In this document: one piece after another, positions 20,701 to 44,814 of the stretch
Layout: every line of letters starts with the position of its first letter
Position numbering within the stretch: the first letter of the stretch is position 1
DNA from: Streptomyces sp. SCL15-4
Lineage (GTDB): Bacteria > Actinomycetota > Actinomycetes > Streptomycetales > Streptomycetaceae
Direction: 5' to 3'
NCBI RefSeq assembly: GCF_033366695.1
Contig: NZ_JAOBTQ010000001.1
Location: 2,232,001-2,296,000 of the forward strand
DNA: 64,000 nucleotides
Notes under the pieces: generated by a model
Told to the model about the DNA's origin: nothing
Seen by the model: the letters and a program-made list of their open reading frames with translations, nothing else
Databases searched by the model: none
Position numbers and translations under genes: made by a program

Positions 20701-21181
20701 AGTCGTGGTACATCAGGCCCATGTAGACGCCGGTGCGGCTGCCGCGCAGCGACGCCGGGTCGATACCGGCCCGCTCGACGGCCTCCCACGACGTCTCCAG
20801 CAGCAGCCGCTGCTGCGGGTCCATCGCCAGCGCCTCACGCGGCGAGATCCCGAAGAACCCGGCGTCGAACTCGGCCGCGTCGTGCAGGAACCCGCCCTGC
20901 CGGGCGTAGACCTTGCCGCGTGCCTCCGGGTCCGGGTCGTAGAGGCCCTCCAGGTCCCAGCCGCGGTCGGCCGGGAAGCCGGAGATGGCGTCCGTGCCGC
21001 CGGCCACCAGCTCCCACAGCTCCTCCGGGGACCGCACTCCGCCGGGGAACCGGCAGCCGATCCCGACGATGGCCACCGGCTCGTGCGCCTTGGCGTCGAC
21101 GTCGCTGAGCCTCTGGTTCGCCTGCCGGAGGTCGGCCGTCATCCGCTTCAGGTACTCAAGGAGTTTTTCCTGCTCTGCCAT
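11768..21181 (-). CDS. PKS gene C: modules 4 and 5, KS-AT-DH-KR-ACP / KS-AT-DH-ACP
   Basis: About 3,137 residues, starting at ATG 21181 ([13 protein letters not shown] docking helix; an in-frame TTG at 21193 is possible). Module 4: KS Cys206; AT with Ser657 in the abnormal elbow GGSNGD and RAFH (His760) at the specificity site; DH with His966 (HxxxGxxxxP intact) and Asp1129; KR with Ser1528/Tyr1541; ACP Ser1705. Module 5: KS Cys1938; normal malonyl AT (Ser2386 in GHSIGE, His2489 of HAFH); DH with His2705 and Asp2872; then ACP Ser3021 only 149 residues later, leaving no room for a KR. The C-terminus is a docking helix ending in [19 protein letters not shown]. Expected output is a C-6/C-7 alkene and an unreduced C-5 ketone. 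The KS DNA of the two modules is nearly identical. Confidence 0.95.
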   Translation of the reverse strand: MAEQEKLLEYLKRMTADLRQANQRLSDVDAKAHEPVAIVGIGCRFPGGVRSPEELWELVAGGTDAISGFPADRGWDLEGLYDPDPEARGKVYARQGGFLHDAAEFDAGFFGISPREALAMDPQQRLLLETSWEAVERAGIDPASLRGSRTGVYMGLMYHDYAVHAAGVPEDLEGHLGTGTAGSIAAGRIAYTFGLEGPTLTVDTACSSSLVTLHLAVQALRRGECSMALAGGVTVMSSPAAFLDFSRQRGLSPDGRCKAFAEDADGTGFGEGVGVLVVERLSDALRLGHPVLAVVRGSAVNQDGASNGLTAPNGPSQQRVIRQALADARLGAADVDAVEAHGTGTRLGDPIEAQALIATYGQERPVERPLFLGSLKSNIGHAQAAAGVGGVIKMVMALRHGVLPKTLHVGEPSSHVDWSAGAVELLTERREWPAVDRPRRAAVSSFGLSGTNAHVILEQVTAPEPEAVSRPPHGPLPLVLSAKTETALRAQAERLHAFVAERPGLDLVDTAYSLLRRRAGFDHRAVVLAGDRAELLAGLAALAAGEPSPHVVRGTRDDDGKLAFLFTFQGSQRLGMGRELYDTFPAYAAAFDEVCAALDPRLGRPLKDIVFAAEDSPEAALLAQAEYGHPAVFALEVALYRLLEHWGIRPDVVFGGSNGDSALLHVTGALSLKDAAAFVATRGRLLQRTPPGGTMVAIEASEEEVRASLEGRTGIVDIALVNGPRQVVVSGDEELVARIGEEWRAAGRRTHQMSFGRAFHSAHMEPVLEPFVAAVRSLDFHRPRIPVVNCLDGRLADPDELCSPEYWGRHVRGAVRFLDGMRTLEAEGVRTYLELGPVAMQSLMGRECLAEDSDAVLLPTLAEGRPEPDTLLTALAHLYARGADIDADAFFGRFAPRRTDLPTYAFDHAHYWLADSPATGSARPAELGLGAADHPLLGAAVSVAGADELLLTGRLSLRTHPWLADHAVAGTVLLPGTAFADLALHAADLSGCRAIEQLTLQSPLVLPGQGTVQIQLAVGGADATGHRALTVFARPDDVPDRPWTRHATATLAPGGPDEPGFDLAVWPPQGARPLPVEALYDDLAAAGLDYGPAFRGVRAAWRRGAEIYAEVALTGEPAEGYGVHPALLDSALHAWSLAAPAGEDRPRLPFHWSGVRLHATGADTLRVRLAPAGQDAMSLAVADPTGAPVASVDALTVRPVTADALRTSPVADALYRLDWLPTDPAQPLTSGRWAGVGPAADDHYPDLGALAAALDAGTALPDAVIVRERPGTDDLHDALHRTLRLLRAWLADDRFAAARLVLVTSGATGEQVTHPAAAALHGLVRSAQTEHPGRFVLVDTDRPEAPPTEAVLGTEPQFLVRAGTWSVGRLARAEATGEAPATTEPVPAFRPGGTVLVTGGTGTLGAAVARHLVAAHGVRHLLLTSRRGPAAEGAEALAAELGALGASVSVVACDVADRTALAATLAAVPAAHPLTGVVHTAGIVADGLLESLTPEQADAVLRPKADAALHLHELTRDTDLDQFVLFSSAAGVFGGAGQSAYAAANAFLDGLAAHRRAAGLPALSLAWGLWGERSGITGHLAGTDLARIERAGFLPLTVEDGLALFDACLTADRAALLPMRLDTAPRPGREVPPLLGGLVRTARRAARTATAPAATLRDRLLALPAAERDVLLLDLVRGHAATVLGHTAPDAIGARATFRDLGVDSLSAVELRNALSPLTGLALPPTLVFDYPTPAALAEYLRRELLAEHTDTDTDRPAAGTGAEDEPVAIVGIGCRFPGGVRSPEELWELVAGGADAISGFPVDRGWDLEGLYDPDPGVRGKVYTREGGFLHDAAEFDAGFFGISPREALAMDPQQRLLLETSWEAVERAGIDPASLRGSRTGVYMGLMNRDYLTRLRAIPEELEAFRGTGTAGSVAAGRLSYTFGLEGPAVTVDTACSSSLVTLHLAVQALRRGECSMALAGGVTVMSSPAAFLDFSRQRGLSPDGRCKAFAEDADGTGWAEGAGVLVVERLSDALRLGHPVLAVVRGSAVNQDGASNGLTAPNGPSQQRVIRQALADARLGAADVDAVEAHGTGTRLGDPIEAQALIATYGQERPVERPLFLGSLKSNIGHAQAAAGVGGVIKMVMALRHGVLPKTLHVGEPSSHVDWSAGAVQLLTERREWPALDRPRRAAVSSFGLSGTNAHVILEQAPETAESTSTDLGPVPWVVSGRTEAALRAQAERLHAFVTERPGLDLAAAGHALLTTRTTFEHRAVVLAEDRAELLRALAAVAAGEPAAEVAEGRRGSGRLAVLFTGQGSQRLGMGRELYNTYGVYATAFDEVCAALDPHLGRPLKDIVFAGPDSPEAGLVHQTGFTQPAVFALEVALYRLLEHWGVRPDAVAGHSIGELAAAHVTGVLSLPDAAALVAARGRLMQDLPAGGAMVAVQATESEVLDLLGEAGGRAGVAAVNGPAAVVLSGAEDAVLDLAERLRGLGRKTKRLEVSHAFHSPLMDPMLDAFAEVARSVRYGEAGTPFVSTVTGGPVPAEEPGSPEYWVRHVRQPVRFHDAVNALAADGVTTFLEVGPDGVLSAMGPNCLAADAASVTFVPSLRGGADEAQSLTKAVVRLHAHGVAVDWAAFCGTPVDWSAALDGPRPPRTELPTYAFQRQRYWLDAPPAGPEDLGAAGLGAADHPLLGAAVELPGSDGMVFTGRLAAGTHPWLAQHTLGGTPVLPASAVLETVLRAGDRTGCGAIEDLALDAPLVLPERAAVQLRLTVGPFADGHRTVELHTRPEGTSGPGGWTRNAHGTLSPAAETPPVDTTLTTWPPTGAAPVAADELYGLLAAAGLEHGPAFHAVRAVWRRDTELFAEVALGPDEARDAARYGIHPVLLDGALHPLGLTGPAGPLPVSWSGVTLRATGATSVRVRVAPVAPDAVSLLLTDPAGLPVASADRVTLGPVPADLPRPAADRTAPASPPARRTVTAAPAAAPGARERLLALAPDERARTLLDIVRRGTAVVFGHTGPDDVDPTQSFKDIGIDSLTAVELRDQVTAATGLQVPPTVLFDCPTPAALAERLAEEAAAELSGVRALHRELDRLEELLAALPGAGPEREEIHARLRALTGAPERPVDRAPATDLESATAEEIFDLLDAELESP
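14595..15400 (-). repeat. Module 5 copy of the KS repeat block
   Basis: The C-terminal two thirds of KS5 is almost base-for-base identical to KS4 (19812-20575), including silent positions. Confidence 0.85.
19812..20575 (-). repeat. Module 4 copy of the KS repeat block
   Basis: Counterpart of 14595-15400 within the same gene. The two copies are about 5.2 kb apart in direct orientation, a substrate for recombination that would delete or add one module. Confidence 0.85.
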
Positions 21182-21246
21182 CGCCTTGCCCAATGCCTTT
21201 CGAAGATCACGTGGAAGTGCCGCTCATCGCCCGGAACCGGTTCGGG

Positions 21247-24200
21247 TCACACGGAGCCGAATTCCTTGTCGATGAGGCCGAGCAGCTCGTCAGCTGTGGC
21301 CGAGGCGATTTCCTGGTCGATGTCCGTGTCGCCGCCGCCCGTGCCGGCGACCTTCGCGGCGAGGGCGCGCAGCCGGGACGACACCCGCTCCGGGTCCGCG
21401 AGCCGGTCGGCGGAAGACAGCAGGACGGACTCCAGCCGGTCCAGCTCCGCCAGGACACCGGACGGATCGGCTCCCGTCTCGCCGTCGCCGCCGAACAGCT
21501 CTCCGTGGAGGTGGTCGGCCAGGTCGGCCGGGGTCGGGTGGTCGAACACGACGGTCGGCGGGAGTTTCACCCCGGTCGCCGCACTCAGCTGGTTGCGCAG
21601 CTGGACGGCGGTGAGCGAGTCGAATCCCAGCTCGTTGAAGGCGCGTTCCGCCGTCACCGAGCCGGTCGCGGTGTGTCCCAGCACGGCGGCGGCGTGGGTA
21701 CGCACCAGGTCCAGCAGGGCCGCCGGGCGCTCCTCCTCCGGCAGTCCGAGCAGCCGTTCCCGGGCGGACGTGGTCGTGGACCGTACGGCGCTCTGCCCGG
21801 TGTTCCCGCGACGGCGCACCTCGTGCCGCAGCACCGGCGGCAGCGCGTCCTGACGCCGGAGCGCCGCGTGGTCGAGGCGGATCGGCAGCAGCACCGGCTC
21901 CGCGGAACCCCACGCCGCGTCGAAGAGCCTCAGCGCCTCCTCGGACGACAGGCCCAGCACGCCGGACCCGCCCGTCTCGGTGACCGAGGCCGTCAGCTCA
22001 CTGCGCTCGCTCCACAGACCCCACGGCAGCGACAGCGCCGGCAGTCCGGCCGCGGCGCGGTGCGCGGCGAGAGCGTCCAGGAACACGTTGGCGGCGGCGT
22101 AGTTGCCCTGCCCGGGACTGCCGAGCACACCGGCCGCGGAGGAGAACAGGACGAATGCCTTGAGGTGGTGGTGGCGGGTGAGCCGGTGCAGGTTGACCGC
22201 GGCGTCGATCTTCGGCCGCAGGACCCGGTCCAGGTGGCCGGGTGTCAGTCCGGTGACCACGGCGTCGTCCAGCACACCGGCCGCGTGGATCACGGCGGAC
22301 AACGGACGGTCCTCCGGGATCGCCGCCAGCACACCGGCCAGCGCGTCGGCATCCGCCACGTCACAGGCGGCCACCGTGACCTGGGCACCAAGCCCGGTCA
22401 GCTCCGAGACCAACTCGGGCGCACCGGGGGCCTGTTCGCCACGCCGGCTGGTCAGCAGCAGGTGCCGTACGCCGTGCGCGACGACCAGGTGCCGGGCCAC
22501 CAGAGCACCCACGGTGCCGGTACCGCCCGTGAGCAGCACGGTCCCGCCCATGTCACCGCCGGCATCCACCGCGGAAGCACGGTGCCGCACCAGCCTCGGG
22601 GCGTACCAGCGGCCGTCCCGCACCGCCGACTGGGGCTCGTCTCCTACGGCGACACTCGCGGCCTTCGCCTCGTCGGCGCCGTCGACCAGCCACAGCCGGC
22701 CCGGGTGCTCCCGCTGCGCCGAACGCACCAGTCCCCACACCGGCGCCGCCGCAAGGTCCGGCACCTCCTCGCCCGGCCGCACCGCCACCGCACCACGGGT
22801 GACGAACACCAGCCGGGAGGAGTCCCAGGCCTCTTCGCTCAGGAACCGCTGCACCAGCGCGAGCACCCGCTCGGTGACCGCCCGCGCCTCACCGGCCACA
22901 CCGTCCTCGCCGGTTACGACGGGGGCCACGACGATGGCGGGCGCCGGCTCGTCGAGAGCCGGAAGTCGCAGGTCGGTGTCCAGGACGAGGTGGCCGTCAC
23001 CTGTCGTGGGCGCGGCCGGAACCGGCTGCCATTCCAGCCGGTAGAGGTTCTCGTGCCCGGCCCGGAGCCGCTCGGGGCTGACGGCGCGCAGCGCCAGCGA
23101 GTCGACGGACACCACCGGCCGGCCGGCCGTGTCGGTCGCCGACAGGGACACCGCGCCCTCACCCGTCTCGGCCAGCCGTACGCGCAGCGCCGTCACACCC
23201 GAGGACACCAGGGACACGCCCGTCCACGAGAACGGCAGCCTCGGCTCTCCGACACCCTCCGCACCCGGATCGATCAGCACCAGCGCGTGCAAGGCCGCGT
23301 CCAGCAGCGCCGGATGCACGGAGAAACCTTCACCACCACCGGACGGCAACCCGACCTCGGCGAACACCTCCCCGGCCCCACGCCACACGGCACGCACGCC
23401 CTGGAAGAACGGCCCGTAGTCATACCCGGCGGCACCGAAGTCGTCGTACAGCGCCGAGACGTCCATGGGCTCGGCGCCCGGCGGCGGCCAGGCGACGGGA
23501 GCGGCCTGCTCGTCGGAGGCGGCGGGTGCGACGACTCCGCGCGCGTGGACGGTCCATTCCTCGTCGCCGGAACGGGAGCGGACGATGACCGTACGGCGTC
23601 CGGAGTCGTCCGCGCCGGCCACGCTCACATGCAGACGGACGTCCTCCTCGTCCGCGAGCAGCAGCGGCGCCTCCAGCACCAGTTCCTCCACGGCACCGGC
23701 ACCGACCTCGGCCCCGGCGCGCAGGGCCATCTCCACGAAGGCCGTCCCCGGAAGCAGCGCCGTACCGAACACCGCGTGCTCGGCCAGCCACGGCTGCGAC
23801 CGCAACGACACCGACCCCGTCAGCACCACACCATCGGAATCCGGCACCGGCACCAACGCACCCAGCAAACCATGCCCGAGCCCCTCCAGCCCCAGCTCGG
23901 CCGGATCACCCGAACCGGACGGAACCGGCTCCAGCCAGTACCGCTCGCGCTGGAAGGCGTACGTCGGCAACTCCAGGAAGTCCGCCGTGCGACCCTCAAG
24001 ACCCCAGTCGATGTCCAGCCCGGCAACGAAGGCTTCCGACAGGGTCAGCGCGAACCGCCGCTGCTCGTCCTCGTTGCGACGCAGGGTGCCGAGGACGACC
24101 GCCTCGACGCCCGCCTCCTCCACACTCTCCTCCACCGACGCCGTCAGCACCGGATGCGCACTCGACTCGACGAACGCAGTGAAACCGTCAGCCAGAAGAG

Positions 24201-26643
24201 CCTTCGTCGCGCCATGGAAATCGACCGTCTGCCGGAGATTCGTGTACCAGTACTCGGCATCCAGCTCGGAGCCGTCCGTCACCTGACCCGTGACGGAGGA
24301 GTAGAACGGCACCCGACCCGCCTGGGGCCGCACGGGCTCCAACAGCTCCAGCAGCTCTTCACGGATCTGCTCGACATGCGCCGAATGCGACGCGTAGTCG
24401 ACCGGGATACGCCGGGCCCGCACCCCATCGGCCTCACACCGGGCCAGCAGCGCCTCCAGCGCATCGACGTCACCGGACACGACCGTCGTGGCGGGCCCGT
24501 TGACCGCAGCCACCGACAACCCCTCACCCAGCAGACCCTGCACCCGCTCGACGGGCAGCGCCACGGACACCATCCCGCCACGCCCCGCCAGCACACCCAA
24601 CGCACCACTACGCAACGCCACCACCCGCGCCGCGTCCTCCAACGACAACGCACCCGCCACACAAGCAGCAGCGATCTCACCCTGCGAATGACCCACCACA
24701 GCCGCCGGCTCCACACCACACGACCGCCACAACTCCGCCAACGACACCATCACCGCGAACAACACCGGCTGCACCACATCCACCCGGTCAAATCCCGGCG
24801 CATCGGCTTCTCCCCGCACCACCGCGGACAACGACCAGTCCACAAACGGAGCCAACGCAGCCTCACACCGCTCCATCGCCCCCGCGAACACCGACGACGA
24901 CTCCCACAACCCGGCCGCCATCCCCACCCACTGCGACCCCTGACCAGGAAACACGAACACCACACGCCGACCGGCGACACCCACACCCGACACCACACCC
25001 GGCGCCACACCACCCGACGCCAACACCTCCAGACCGGCCAGCACCTCACCCCGGTCCCGGCCCACCACCACACCACGGTGCTCGAACACCGACCGCGACC
25101 CCACCAACCCCGCCGCCACACCGGCCAGATCCACATCAGGACGCCCGGCCACGAACGCACGCCACGCTTCGGCCTGCGCCCGCAACGCCTCCACCGACCT
25201 GCCCGAGATCACCCAGGGAAGCAGCCCCTGGGACGCGACGGAGGCGGCCGCCTCCGGCTCGGGACCCTGCTCCACGATCACATGGGCGTTGGTGCCACTG
25301 GCACCGAACGCGGACACACCGGCCCGGCGCGGCCGCTCGAGCGCGGGCCACTCCCGCTGCTCGGTCAGCAACTCCACCGCACCCGCCGACCAGTCCACGT
25401 GCGACGACGGCGCATCCACATGCAGCGTCTTCGGCAGCACACCGTGCCGCAGCGCCATCACCATCTTGATGACACCACCCACACCCGCCGCCGCCTGCGC
25501 ATGTCCGATGTTCGACTTCAACGAGCCCAGAAACAGCGGCTGTTCATCGGTGCGCTCCTGACCGTAGGTCGCCAGCAGCGCCTGGGCCTCGATCGGGTCG
25601 CCGAGCCGCGTTCCCGTCCCGTGCGCCTCCACCGCGTCCACGTCGGTGGCGGCGAGCCGGGCGTCGGCCAGCGCTTGGCGGATGACTCGCTGCTGGGAGG
25701 GGCCGTTGGGCGCGGTGAGCCCGTTGCTGGCGCCGTCCTGGTTGACGGCCGTACCCCGGACCACGGCCAGCACCGGATGACCCAGCCGCAGAGCGTCCGA
25801 CAACCGCTCCACCACCAGCACACCCACACCCTCGGCCCAGCCCGTGCCGTCCGCACCCTCGGCGAACGCCTTGCACCGTCCGTCGGGAGACATGCCGCGC
25901 TGCCGGCTGAACTCGACGAACAGGCCCGGTGACGACATCACCGTGGCACCGCCCGCCAACGCCATCGAGCACTCACCGCGCCGCAGCGCCTGCACCGCCA
26001 GATGCAGCGCCACCAACGACGACGAACACGCCGTGTCCACCGTCACCGCCGGCCCCTCCAGACCGAACGTGTACGACAACCGGCCGGCGGCGATGCTGCC
26101 CGCGCTGCCGTTGAGGAGGTATCCCTCCAGCTCGTCCGGAGCCTTGCCGATCCGGGACCCGTAGTCCTGGTACATCAGGCCCATGTACACGCCGGTGCGG
26201 CTGCCGCGCAGCGACGCCGGGTCGATGCCGGCCCGCTCGACGGCCTCCCAGGAGGTCTCCAGCAGCAGCCGCTGCTGCGGGTCGGTCGCCAGGGCCTCAC
26301 GCGGTGAGATGCCGAAGAAGTCGGCATCGAACTCTGCGGCGTCGTAAAGGAATCCGCCCGACCGCGAGTACGACTTGCCCACCGCGTCCGGGTCCGGGTC
26401 GTACAGCCCCTCCACGTCCCAGCCACGGTCCGTCGGCCACGACGACACGGCGTCCGCACCCGACACCACCAACCGCCACAGATCCTCCGGCGAACCCACA
26501 CCACCCGGGAACCTGCACCCCATCCCCACGATCGCCACCGGCTCGTGGGCGTCGTCCTGCGCCTTGCGCAGGCGCTCACGGGTGTCGTGCAGATCGGCGG
26601 CAGCCTGCTTGAGGTACGAGCGCAGCTTGTCCTCGGTGTTCAC
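21247..26643 (-). CDS. PKS gene B: module 3, KS-AT-DH-KR-ACP
   Basis: 1,798 residues from GTG 26643, behind GGGGGAG. The N-terminal docking helix ([20 protein letters not shown]) should pair with the tail of gene A. Domains: KS (Cys206 in DTACSSS); AT (Ser653 in GHSQGE, Tyr750 of YASH, methylmalonyl); DH (His956 in [10 protein letters not shown], Asp1115); KR (GGTGTVG nucleotide motif, LDD fingerprint of B-type KRs, catalytic Ser1502/Tyr1515); ACP (Ser1676 in LGFDSL); and a C-terminal docking segment ([16 protein letters not shown]). All active-site residues checked are intact, so it should install a methyl-branched trans double bond (C-8/C-9). Its AT, DH and KR are almost identical in DNA to those of module 2. 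Confidence 0.95.
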   Translation of the reverse strand: MNTEDKLRSYLKQAAADLHDTRERLRKAQDDAHEPVAIVGMGCRFPGGVGSPEDLWRLVVSGADAVSSWPTDRGWDVEGLYDPDPDAVGKSYSRSGGFLYDAAEFDADFFGISPREALATDPQQRLLLETSWEAVERAGIDPASLRGSRTGVYMGLMYQDYGSRIGKAPDELEGYLLNGSAGSIAAGRLSYTFGLEGPAVTVDTACSSSLVALHLAVQALRRGECSMALAGGATVMSSPGLFVEFSRQRGMSPDGRCKAFAEGADGTGWAEGVGVLVVERLSDALRLGHPVLAVVRGTAVNQDGASNGLTAPNGPSQQRVIRQALADARLAATDVDAVEAHGTGTRLGDPIEAQALLATYGQERTDEQPLFLGSLKSNIGHAQAAAGVGGVIKMVMALRHGVLPKTLHVDAPSSHVDWSAGAVELLTEQREWPALERPRRAGVSAFGASGTNAHVIVEQGPEPEAAASVASQGLLPWVISGRSVEALRAQAEAWRAFVAGRPDVDLAGVAAGLVGSRSVFEHRGVVVGRDRGEVLAGLEVLASGGVAPGVVSGVGVAGRRVVFVFPGQGSQWVGMAAGLWESSSVFAGAMERCEAALAPFVDWSLSAVVRGEADAPGFDRVDVVQPVLFAVMVSLAELWRSCGVEPAAVVGHSQGEIAAACVAGALSLEDAARVVALRSGALGVLAGRGGMVSVALPVERVQGLLGEGLSVAAVNGPATTVVSGDVDALEALLARCEADGVRARRIPVDYASHSAHVEQIREELLELLEPVRPQAGRVPFYSSVTGQVTDGSELDAEYWYTNLRQTVDFHGATKALLADGFTAFVESSAHPVLTASVEESVEEAGVEAVVLGTLRRNEDEQRRFALTLSEAFVAGLDIDWGLEGRTADFLELPTYAFQRERYWLEPVPSGSGDPAELGLEGLGHGLLGALVPVPDSDGVVLTGSVSLRSQPWLAEHAVFGTALLPGTAFVEMALRAGAEVGAGAVEELVLEAPLLLADEEDVRLHVSVAGADDSGRRTVIVRSRSGDEEWTVHARGVVAPAASDEQAAPVAWPPPGAEPMDVSALYDDFGAAGYDYGPFFQGVRAVWRGAGEVFAEVGLPSGGGEGFSVHPALLDAALHALVLIDPGAEGVGEPRLPFSWTGVSLVSSGVTALRVRLAETGEGAVSLSATDTAGRPVVSVDSLALRAVSPERLRAGHENLYRLEWQPVPAAPTTGDGHLVLDTDLRLPALDEPAPAIVVAPVVTGEDGVAGEARAVTERVLALVQRFLSEEAWDSSRLVFVTRGAVAVRPGEEVPDLAAAPVWGLVRSAQREHPGRLWLVDGADEAKAASVAVGDEPQSAVRDGRWYAPRLVRHRASAVDAGGDMGGTVLLTGGTGTVGALVARHLVVAHGVRHLLLTSRRGEQAPGAPELVSELTGLGAQVTVAACDVADADALAGVLAAIPEDRPLSAVIHAAGVLDDAVVTGLTPGHLDRVLRPKIDAAVNLHRLTRHHHLKAFVLFSSAAGVLGSPGQGNYAAANVFLDALAAHRAAAGLPALSLPWGLWSERSELTASVTETGGSGVLGLSSEEALRLFDAAWGSAEPVLLPIRLDHAALRRQDALPPVLRHEVRRRGNTGQSAVRSTTTSARERLLGLPEEERPAALLDLVRTHAAAVLGHTATGSVTAERAFNELGFDSLTAVQLRNQLSAATGVKLPPTVVFDHPTPADLADHLHGELFGGDGETGADPSGVLAELDRLESVLLSSADRLADPERVSSRLRALAAKVAGTGGGDTDIDQEIASATADELLGLIDKEFGSV
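22150..22560 (-). repeat. Module 3 copy of the KR repeat block
   Basis: About 410 bases coding for the KR nucleotide-binding fold up to just before the catalytic Ser, nearly identical to 27625-28035. The identity stops at the catalytic loop. Confidence 0.85.
23930..25285 (-). repeat. Module 3 copy of the AT repeat block
   Basis: Virtually identical to the module 1 copy over about 1.35 kb; differences cluster near 24240 and 25250. Confidence 0.9.
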
Positions 26644-26693
26644 TTTCTCCCCCTTGCGTGAAAGTCCTGGCGATCCGTCGCCCGGCCCCGGTG

Positions 26694-39956
<13,263 letters not shown>

Positions 39957-40017
39957 GATGCTGCAAACCTTCGGGGCAGGGCGGTCCAAGACGGGTGAAC
40001 GGGCGGTTCCGTCCCGG

Positions 40018-41919
40018 CTACGCGGGGTCGGCGAGCGCGGACTCGGGGGACGCGGACGCGGCGGACGCGGCGGACGCGGGAGCGCCGGCCGTGGTCTCGT
40101 CGGACGCGGACGTGAACGTGGTCTTGGTGAACGCGGTCGCGTAGTCGACGTGCGCGATGGGCGCGCCGACCAGGTCGTAGGGCACGTCCAGGGCGTCGGC
40201 CAGTTCCAGGGCGTGCGGCGCGACGTCGGCGCAGATCCGGTCGAGCAGGCCGGGCAGGGCGACGGCCTCCTCGGCGGTGATCAGGCCCTCGGCGAGGTAC
40301 CAGCCGCTGTGCGCGGAGATCTCGCCCAGCAGGTGCAGGGAGCACAGGTCGAGGGCGGCGCGCCGGGCCCCGGCGTCGGGCAGGGCGTCGGTCTCGGCGC
40401 GGACCAGGTCGACCAGCAGGCGCAGGGCGTGTGCCTCGGCGAGCTGTTCGGCCAGGTCGAAGCGGTCGTTCCAGACGTCGAACTCGCCGAGTCCGGCGGC
40501 CCGGGCGGCGCCGAGTTCGGCGACCAGGCGTTCGTGCAGGCGCCGTTCCCGGGTGCCGGCCAGCGCCCGCCACCGCGCCGGGTCGCGCAGGTCGAGTCCC
40601 TCGGTCGCGGCGGACTCGTCGGCGGGCGCCTCGTAGTCGAAGCCGAGGGCCATGGTCCAGGCGGCGTTGAGGTGGAGGACCTGGGTGCTCAGTCCGGCGG
40701 CGTTGAAGGCGTGGGCGAGGCCCTGGTAGTCCAGGAAGCGGTTGCTCGGGCTGAAGCCGAGGACGCCGGAGGCGGCGCGGGTGTCGGCGGTGACGCGTTC
40801 GGCGATCCGGTCGATCTCCGCCTTGAGGGTGAACAGGGTGCGGATCTCGCCGGCGCTGCGGCCGACCGGCTCGGGGCCGGAGAAGGACTTCGCGGCCATG
40901 GCGGACACATAGGCGCCGGCCAGGGCGCCGAACAGGGTGCGCTGCTGGTTGCGGTAGCGGATGACCGGCATGGGGTCGGCGAATCCGGCGAAGGTGCCGT
41001 TGGTGTGCCGGGCGTGGGCGTGCCGTACGGCGACGGCGGCCGAGGCCCGGGTGACGGCGGCGAGGCCGACGGCGGCCACCTCCCAGACGTACCGGATCAG
41101 CCGGGAGGCCTGCCGGGAGCGCATCGCGGGGGTGCTGAGGGTGTCGGTGAAGGTGCCGTCCTCGGCGATCGAGGCGGAGTCCCGCAGCCAGTTACGGAAG
41201 GGGACGCGTACGCCGTGGAAGGAGACGGTCGCCCAGTCGAGGGGGAGGATGGGGGCCGAGTCCTGCGGTTCGATCACCACGCCCGGGCAGGGGCCGGTGG
41301 TGTCCCGGAGGGGGACGATGAAGCAGAACAGGCCGCGGTCCTCGCCGCCGACGACGAGCTTGGCGGTGACGATGCCGAGCCGGGCGAGGCCCGGACACGC
41401 CACGCTCGGCGGGTACTTGACGGCCTCGGGGCCGGGGGTGGTGAGGACGAACTCGCGGGTGTCCGGGTCGTAGACGGCCTCGGTGCGCACGGCGGCGTTG
41501 CTGTTGCCGTGGCCGAGTTCGGTCATCAGCAGGGCGCCCACCGTCTCGGTGGACGCGAGCCGGGCCAGGATGTCGTCGAGGTCGTCGCGGCCCGCGCCGA
41601 ACTCCAGCAGGGCGCCGACCGTCGTGCAGTGGTGCAGGAAGAAGGCGTAGAAGAGGGAGGGGTCGGCGAGGGCGACCCATTCCAGCAGCGGGAAGAGCAG
41701 GTCGCGCTGGGTCAACAGCGGTGTGCTGGTGTCGAGTTGCTCGTTGATGTGCCGCAGCCGCTGGTAGGTGAGCGCGTGGCGGTCCTGGTCGGCCAGGCCG
41801 GACGGTCTGGCGAACAGCTCCGGCGCGAAGATCTCGGTCAGTCGCGGCAGCGCCTCGCGGTAGGAGTCGCCGTGCACGAGCGAGGACAGGGTGTCGCGCG
41901 GTGAGGTGCCTGGTGCCAT
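40018..41919 (-). CDS. Acyl-CoA oxidase/dehydrogenase-like flavoprotein, first gene of the PKS operon
   Basis: 633 residues with the acyl-CoA oxidase fold: an N-terminal helical domain, the FAD/substrate strand [10 protein letters not shown] at 132-141 followed by [10 protein letters not shown], and a helical C-terminal half. In typical family members the catalytic Glu is in a segment like FEGDN. The matching stretch here reads [13 protein letters not shown], so that Glu may be missing or moved. The final ~30 residues are low-complexity Ala/Ser. The ATG follows AGGGGAA by about 8 bases. The gene sits 61 bases upstream of PKS gene A in the same orientation. It could desaturate an acyl-CoA starter/extender precursor, or act on a carrier-bound or released polyketide. 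Family assignment is good; role is unknown. Confidence 0.82.
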   Translation of the reverse strand: MAPGTSPRDTLSSLVHGDSYREALPRLTEIFAPELFARPSGLADQDRHALTYQRLRHINEQLDTSTPLLTQRDLLFPLLEWVALADPSLFYAFFLHHCTTVGALLEFGAGRDDLDDILARLASTETVGALLMTELGHGNSNAAVRTEAVYDPDTREFVLTTPGPEAVKYPPSVACPGLARLGIVTAKLVVGGEDRGLFCFIVPLRDTTGPCPGVVIEPQDSAPILPLDWATVSFHGVRVPFRNWLRDSASIAEDGTFTDTLSTPAMRSRQASRLIRYVWEVAAVGLAAVTRASAAVAVRHAHARHTNGTFAGFADPMPVIRYRNQQRTLFGALAGAYVSAMAAKSFSGPEPVGRSAGEIRTLFTLKAEIDRIAERVTADTRAASGVLGFSPSNRFLDYQGLAHAFNAAGLSTQVLHLNAAWTMALGFDYEAPADESAATEGLDLRDPARWRALAGTRERRLHERLVAELGAARAAGLGEFDVWNDRFDLAEQLAEAHALRLLVDLVRAETDALPDAGARRAALDLCSLHLLGEISAHSGWYLAEGLITAEEAVALPGLLDRICADVAPHALELADALDVPYDLVGAPIAHVDYATAFTKTTFTSASDETTAGAPASAASAASASPESALADPA

Positions 41920-43031
41920 GGTGGTGGTTCCCCTGTTCCGTCTTCGTCCGTCGGTGTGTGAAGGCGTGGGCGCGCGGGCGCGCGCCGCCGCACGGGCACG
42001 GCGGGCGGCGGTCGGGGCCGCGGCGGCCGTGTCCGGGCACGCGGCGGCACGGCGGCCGGCCCGCGGGCGGTGGTGAGCGAGGCTGAGGTGAGGGTGGACA
42101 GGCGGGAGCCGCGGAACCGTTCCGTGGACCCCGGGGTGGGTCAGTGGTGCGGGTGCGGGGACGTCCCGGTCCGCGTCCGAGGGGCTTCGTCCGGACGTGC
42201 GGTCCGGGTGCGGAGTCCGCGGATCAGGAGTGCGGCCGCGCCGGGCCGCGCCTCGCGGGTGAGGTGCGATGGGGCACCGGCGGAGCGGTGCCGATGATGC
42301 GTCGGCTTGCGCCCGATTCCCTGCGGTTGACCGAGGCGGGCTCGCACGGGGCTCACGTGCGCCGGACGCGGCACGGCGACGGGGTCGCCGGCGGCGGAGA
42401 GGGGCGGCACGGAGGGCCCGGGGGCGCTGCCGTCGGTCTGCGGGTGGTGGTCGGGCGGGAGGGCGGTGCCGCGCCGGACGGCGCGGCGGTGGATCGGGGC
42501 GGAGGGTGCGCGGTCCTCCGGGCGGAACGGGTGCCGGCGGGCCTCGGCGAGGCCGGTTCCGGTGTCGTCCGCGGTGGCCTGGTGTGCGGCCGGGCCGGGC
42601 GTGCCGGTGTGGGCTAACGACGGGCGGAGGGCGGAGGGCGCGGTCCGGACGGCCGGGCCGGCCTCCTCGGCCGGTGCCGCCGGGTGACTCGGGGCGGCCG
42701 CGCGGAGAGCGGTGGCGCGTTCACCTGGCCCGCCCCCCGGGAGCACCCGGGCACAACTGTTCTCCGCACCGTCAGGCACGTCGCCTATCCCCCTTAGACA
42801 CGTTGCTCTGCAGCCGTTCGCAGCTTTCAGCCACGATGCGTAGGCATTTCGCCACGGCCGATCAATACCTATCACGGCACCGGACGGGCCGCCTCCAGAA
42901 CAAGAGTGTCGAAGATCACTCGCGGCAAACCGATCGGCTGTTGGTAGCCTCACCACACCAACTGGGCGGCCGACAGGGCCGATTCGAGTGGGTTGCGCGT
43001 GAAGCCGCAGCCGGACAAGGATCAACTCCTT
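41920..43031. other. 1.1 kb region without a convincing gene; probable divergent promoters
   Basis: Separates the minus-strand PKS operon from plus-strand lpd. All open frames here have low-complexity Pro/Arg/Ala/Gly composition and no recognisable family. The stretch 42780-42960 is clearly less G+C-rich than its surroundings and is a likely promoter region for lpd. Leader and promoter sequences of the PKS operon should lie just above 41919. No regulator gene is present, although this is where a cluster-situated one might be expected. Confidence 0.5.
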
Positions 43032-44432
43032 GTGAGCCAACATTTCGATGTCGTTGTTCTAGGAGCGGGCCCGGGCGGCTACACCGCCGCGGTTCGCAGC
43101 GCGCAACTCGGCCTGTCCACCGCGGTGGTGGAGGAGCGGTACTGGGGAGGTGTCTGCCTCAACGTCGGCTGCATTCCTTCCAAGGCACTGCTGCGCAACG
43201 CCGAGATGGTGCAGTTCGTCACGAACGAGGCCAAGGCGTACGGGATCGCCGTGGGCGACAACGTGTCCGCGGACTACCGGGTCGCGCACGAGCGCAGCCG
43301 CATGGTCGCCGACGGCCGGGTCAAGGGCGTTCACTACCTGATGAAGAAGAACGCCATCACCCAGTTCGAGGGACGGGGTGTCTTCACCGACGACCACACG
43401 CTGACGGTGACCCACCCGGACGGGCACAAGGAGACGGTGACTTTCGGCCACTGCATCATCGCCGCCGGTGCCACTCCCCGGCTGCTGCCCGGCACCTCCC
43501 TGTCGGACCGCGTGGTCACCTACGAGAGCCAGATCCTCAGCGAGACGCTGCCGGACAGCATCGTCATCGCGGGCGCCGGCGCCATCGGTGTGGAATTCGC
43601 CTATGTGCTGCGCAGCTACGGCGTGGACGTCACCATTGTGGAGTTCCTCGACCGCATGGTCCCGCTGGAGGACGAGGAGATCTCCAAGGAGCTGGCGAAG
43701 CACTACCGCAAGCTCGGCATCGAGGTGCTCACCGGCACCGCCGTGCAGAGCATCGACGACTCCGGCCCGCGGGTCCGGGTGACCGTCGACAAGAACGGCG
43801 AGCGCCGGACCCTGGAGACCGACAAGGTGCTCCAGGCCATCGGTTTCGCACCGAACGTGCGGGGCTACGGCCTGGAGAACACCGGGGTACGCCTCACCGA
43901 GCGCGGCGCCATCGACGTCGACGGACGGTGCCGCACCAGCGTGCCGCACATCTTCGCGATCGGTGACGTCACCGCCAAGCTGATGCTGGCGCACGCCGCC
44001 GAGTCCATGGGTGTCGTGGCGGCGGAGACCATTGCCGACGCGGAGACCATGGAGCTGGACTACACCATGATTCCGCGGGCCACCTACTGCCAGCCGCAGG
44101 TGGCCAGCTTCGGCTGGACGGAGGCCCAGGCCCGCGAGCGGGGCTACGACGTCCAGGTGGCCAAGTTCCCCTTCACCGCCAACGGCAAGGCGCACGGCCT
44201 GGGCCACCCCGTCGGCTTCGTGAAGATCATCAGCGACGGCACGCACGGTGAGCTGCTCGGTGCCCACCTCATCGGCCCCGAGGTCACCGAACTCCTCCCG
44301 GAGCTGACGCTGGCCCAGCAGTGGGACCTGACGGTCCACGAGGTCGCCCGCAACGTACACGCGCACCCGACGCTCGGCGAGGCGGTCAAGGAGGCCATCC
44401 ACGGCCTGGCCGGCCACATGATCAACATGTGA
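43032..44432 (+). CDS. lpdA: Dihydrolipoamide dehydrogenase (E3)
   Basis: 466-residue FAD-dependent disulfide oxidoreductase that reoxidises lipoyl groups of 2-oxoacid dehydrogenase and glycine cleavage complexes with NAD+. Motifs: the FAD-binding [10 protein letters not shown] (11-20), the redox disulfide CLNVGC (Cys42/Cys47), the NAD-binding [10 protein letters not shown] near residue 180, and the C-terminal HPT of the partner active site (His445). The GTG at 43032 is preferred because AAGGA lies 10 bases upstream and the protein then begins [12 protein letters not shown], as in streptomycete homologues. An in-frame upstream GTG at 42993 would add 13 residues. It is probably a housekeeping gene outside the PKS locus. 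Confidence 0.95.
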   Translation: MSQHFDVVVLGAGPGGYTAAVRSAQLGLSTAVVEERYWGGVCLNVGCIPSKALLRNAEMVQFVTNEAKAYGIAVGDNVSADYRVAHERSRMVADGRVKGVHYLMKKNAITQFEGRGVFTDDHTLTVTHPDGHKETVTFGHCIIAAGATPRLLPGTSLSDRVVTYESQILSETLPDSIVIAGAGAIGVEFAYVLRSYGVDVTIVEFLDRMVPLEDEEISKELAKHYRKLGIEVLTGTAVQSIDDSGPRVRVTVDKNGERRTLETDKVLQAIGFAPNVRGYGLENTGVRLTERGAIDVDGRCRTSVPHIFAIGDVTAKLMLAHAAESMGVVAAETIADAETMELDYTMIPRATYCQPQVASFGWTEAQARERGYDVQVAKFPFTANGKAHGLGHPVGFVKIISDGTHGELLGAHLIGPEVTELLPELTLAQQWDLTVHEVARNVHAHPTLGEAVKEAIHGLAGHMINM

Positions 44433-44446
44433 CCCACCCCCACCCC

Positions 44447-44483
44447 GGCGGACGCCCCCGCACCACACCGGCGGGCGTCCGCC
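44447..44483 (+). terminator. Hairpin terminator downstream of lpdA
   Basis: Perfect 11-bp inverted repeat (GGCGGACGCCC at 44447-44457; complement at 44473-44483) with a 15-base loop, starting 15 bases after the lpdA stop. Confidence 0.7.
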
Positions 44484-44814
44484 ACACCACACGGCACCTA
44501 CGGGCCGGCACCGCCCACCACCACCGAGCCGGCGGAACCGAACACCGTCCCGCCGCCCCTCGTACGAACACCTGCCGGCCGACAGCTCGCCCACGAGAGC
44601 GTGCAGATGCATGCCGTACGGATCCCGACCCGCCTCGGTGCGCAGGATGGCCACCGCCGTGTCGGCGGGCCGGCTGGTCGGCGGCCAGGATGTGCATGCG
44701 GCCGTTGCGGACGAACGCGGGCCCGGCGGTGATCGCGTCCAGGGTCCACCGGATCTCACCCACGCGTGATCCGGCCCCGGCCGGACCCGGCACGGGCCCG
44801 CCTCCGCGCGGCGT
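44484..44814. other. 330-base intergenic stretch, no confident gene
   Basis: A minus-strand frame here reads GEIRWTLDAITAGPAFVRNG. This faintly resembles a segment of phosphodiester glycosidase (NAGPA-like) domains and then degenerates, so it could be a gene remnant. Nothing else stands out. Confidence 0.25.

Noticed and set aside
42141..43043. 300-codon minus-strand frame between the acyl-CoA oxidase-like gene and lpdA
   Set aside because: Random composition, no family motif, and it overlaps the lpdA start and its ribosome-binding site.
44422..44793. Minus-strand frame with a faint phosphodiester-glycosidase-like patch
   Set aside because: Only about 20 residues look meaningful and the rest is low-complexity; kept as a comment in the intergenic entry.
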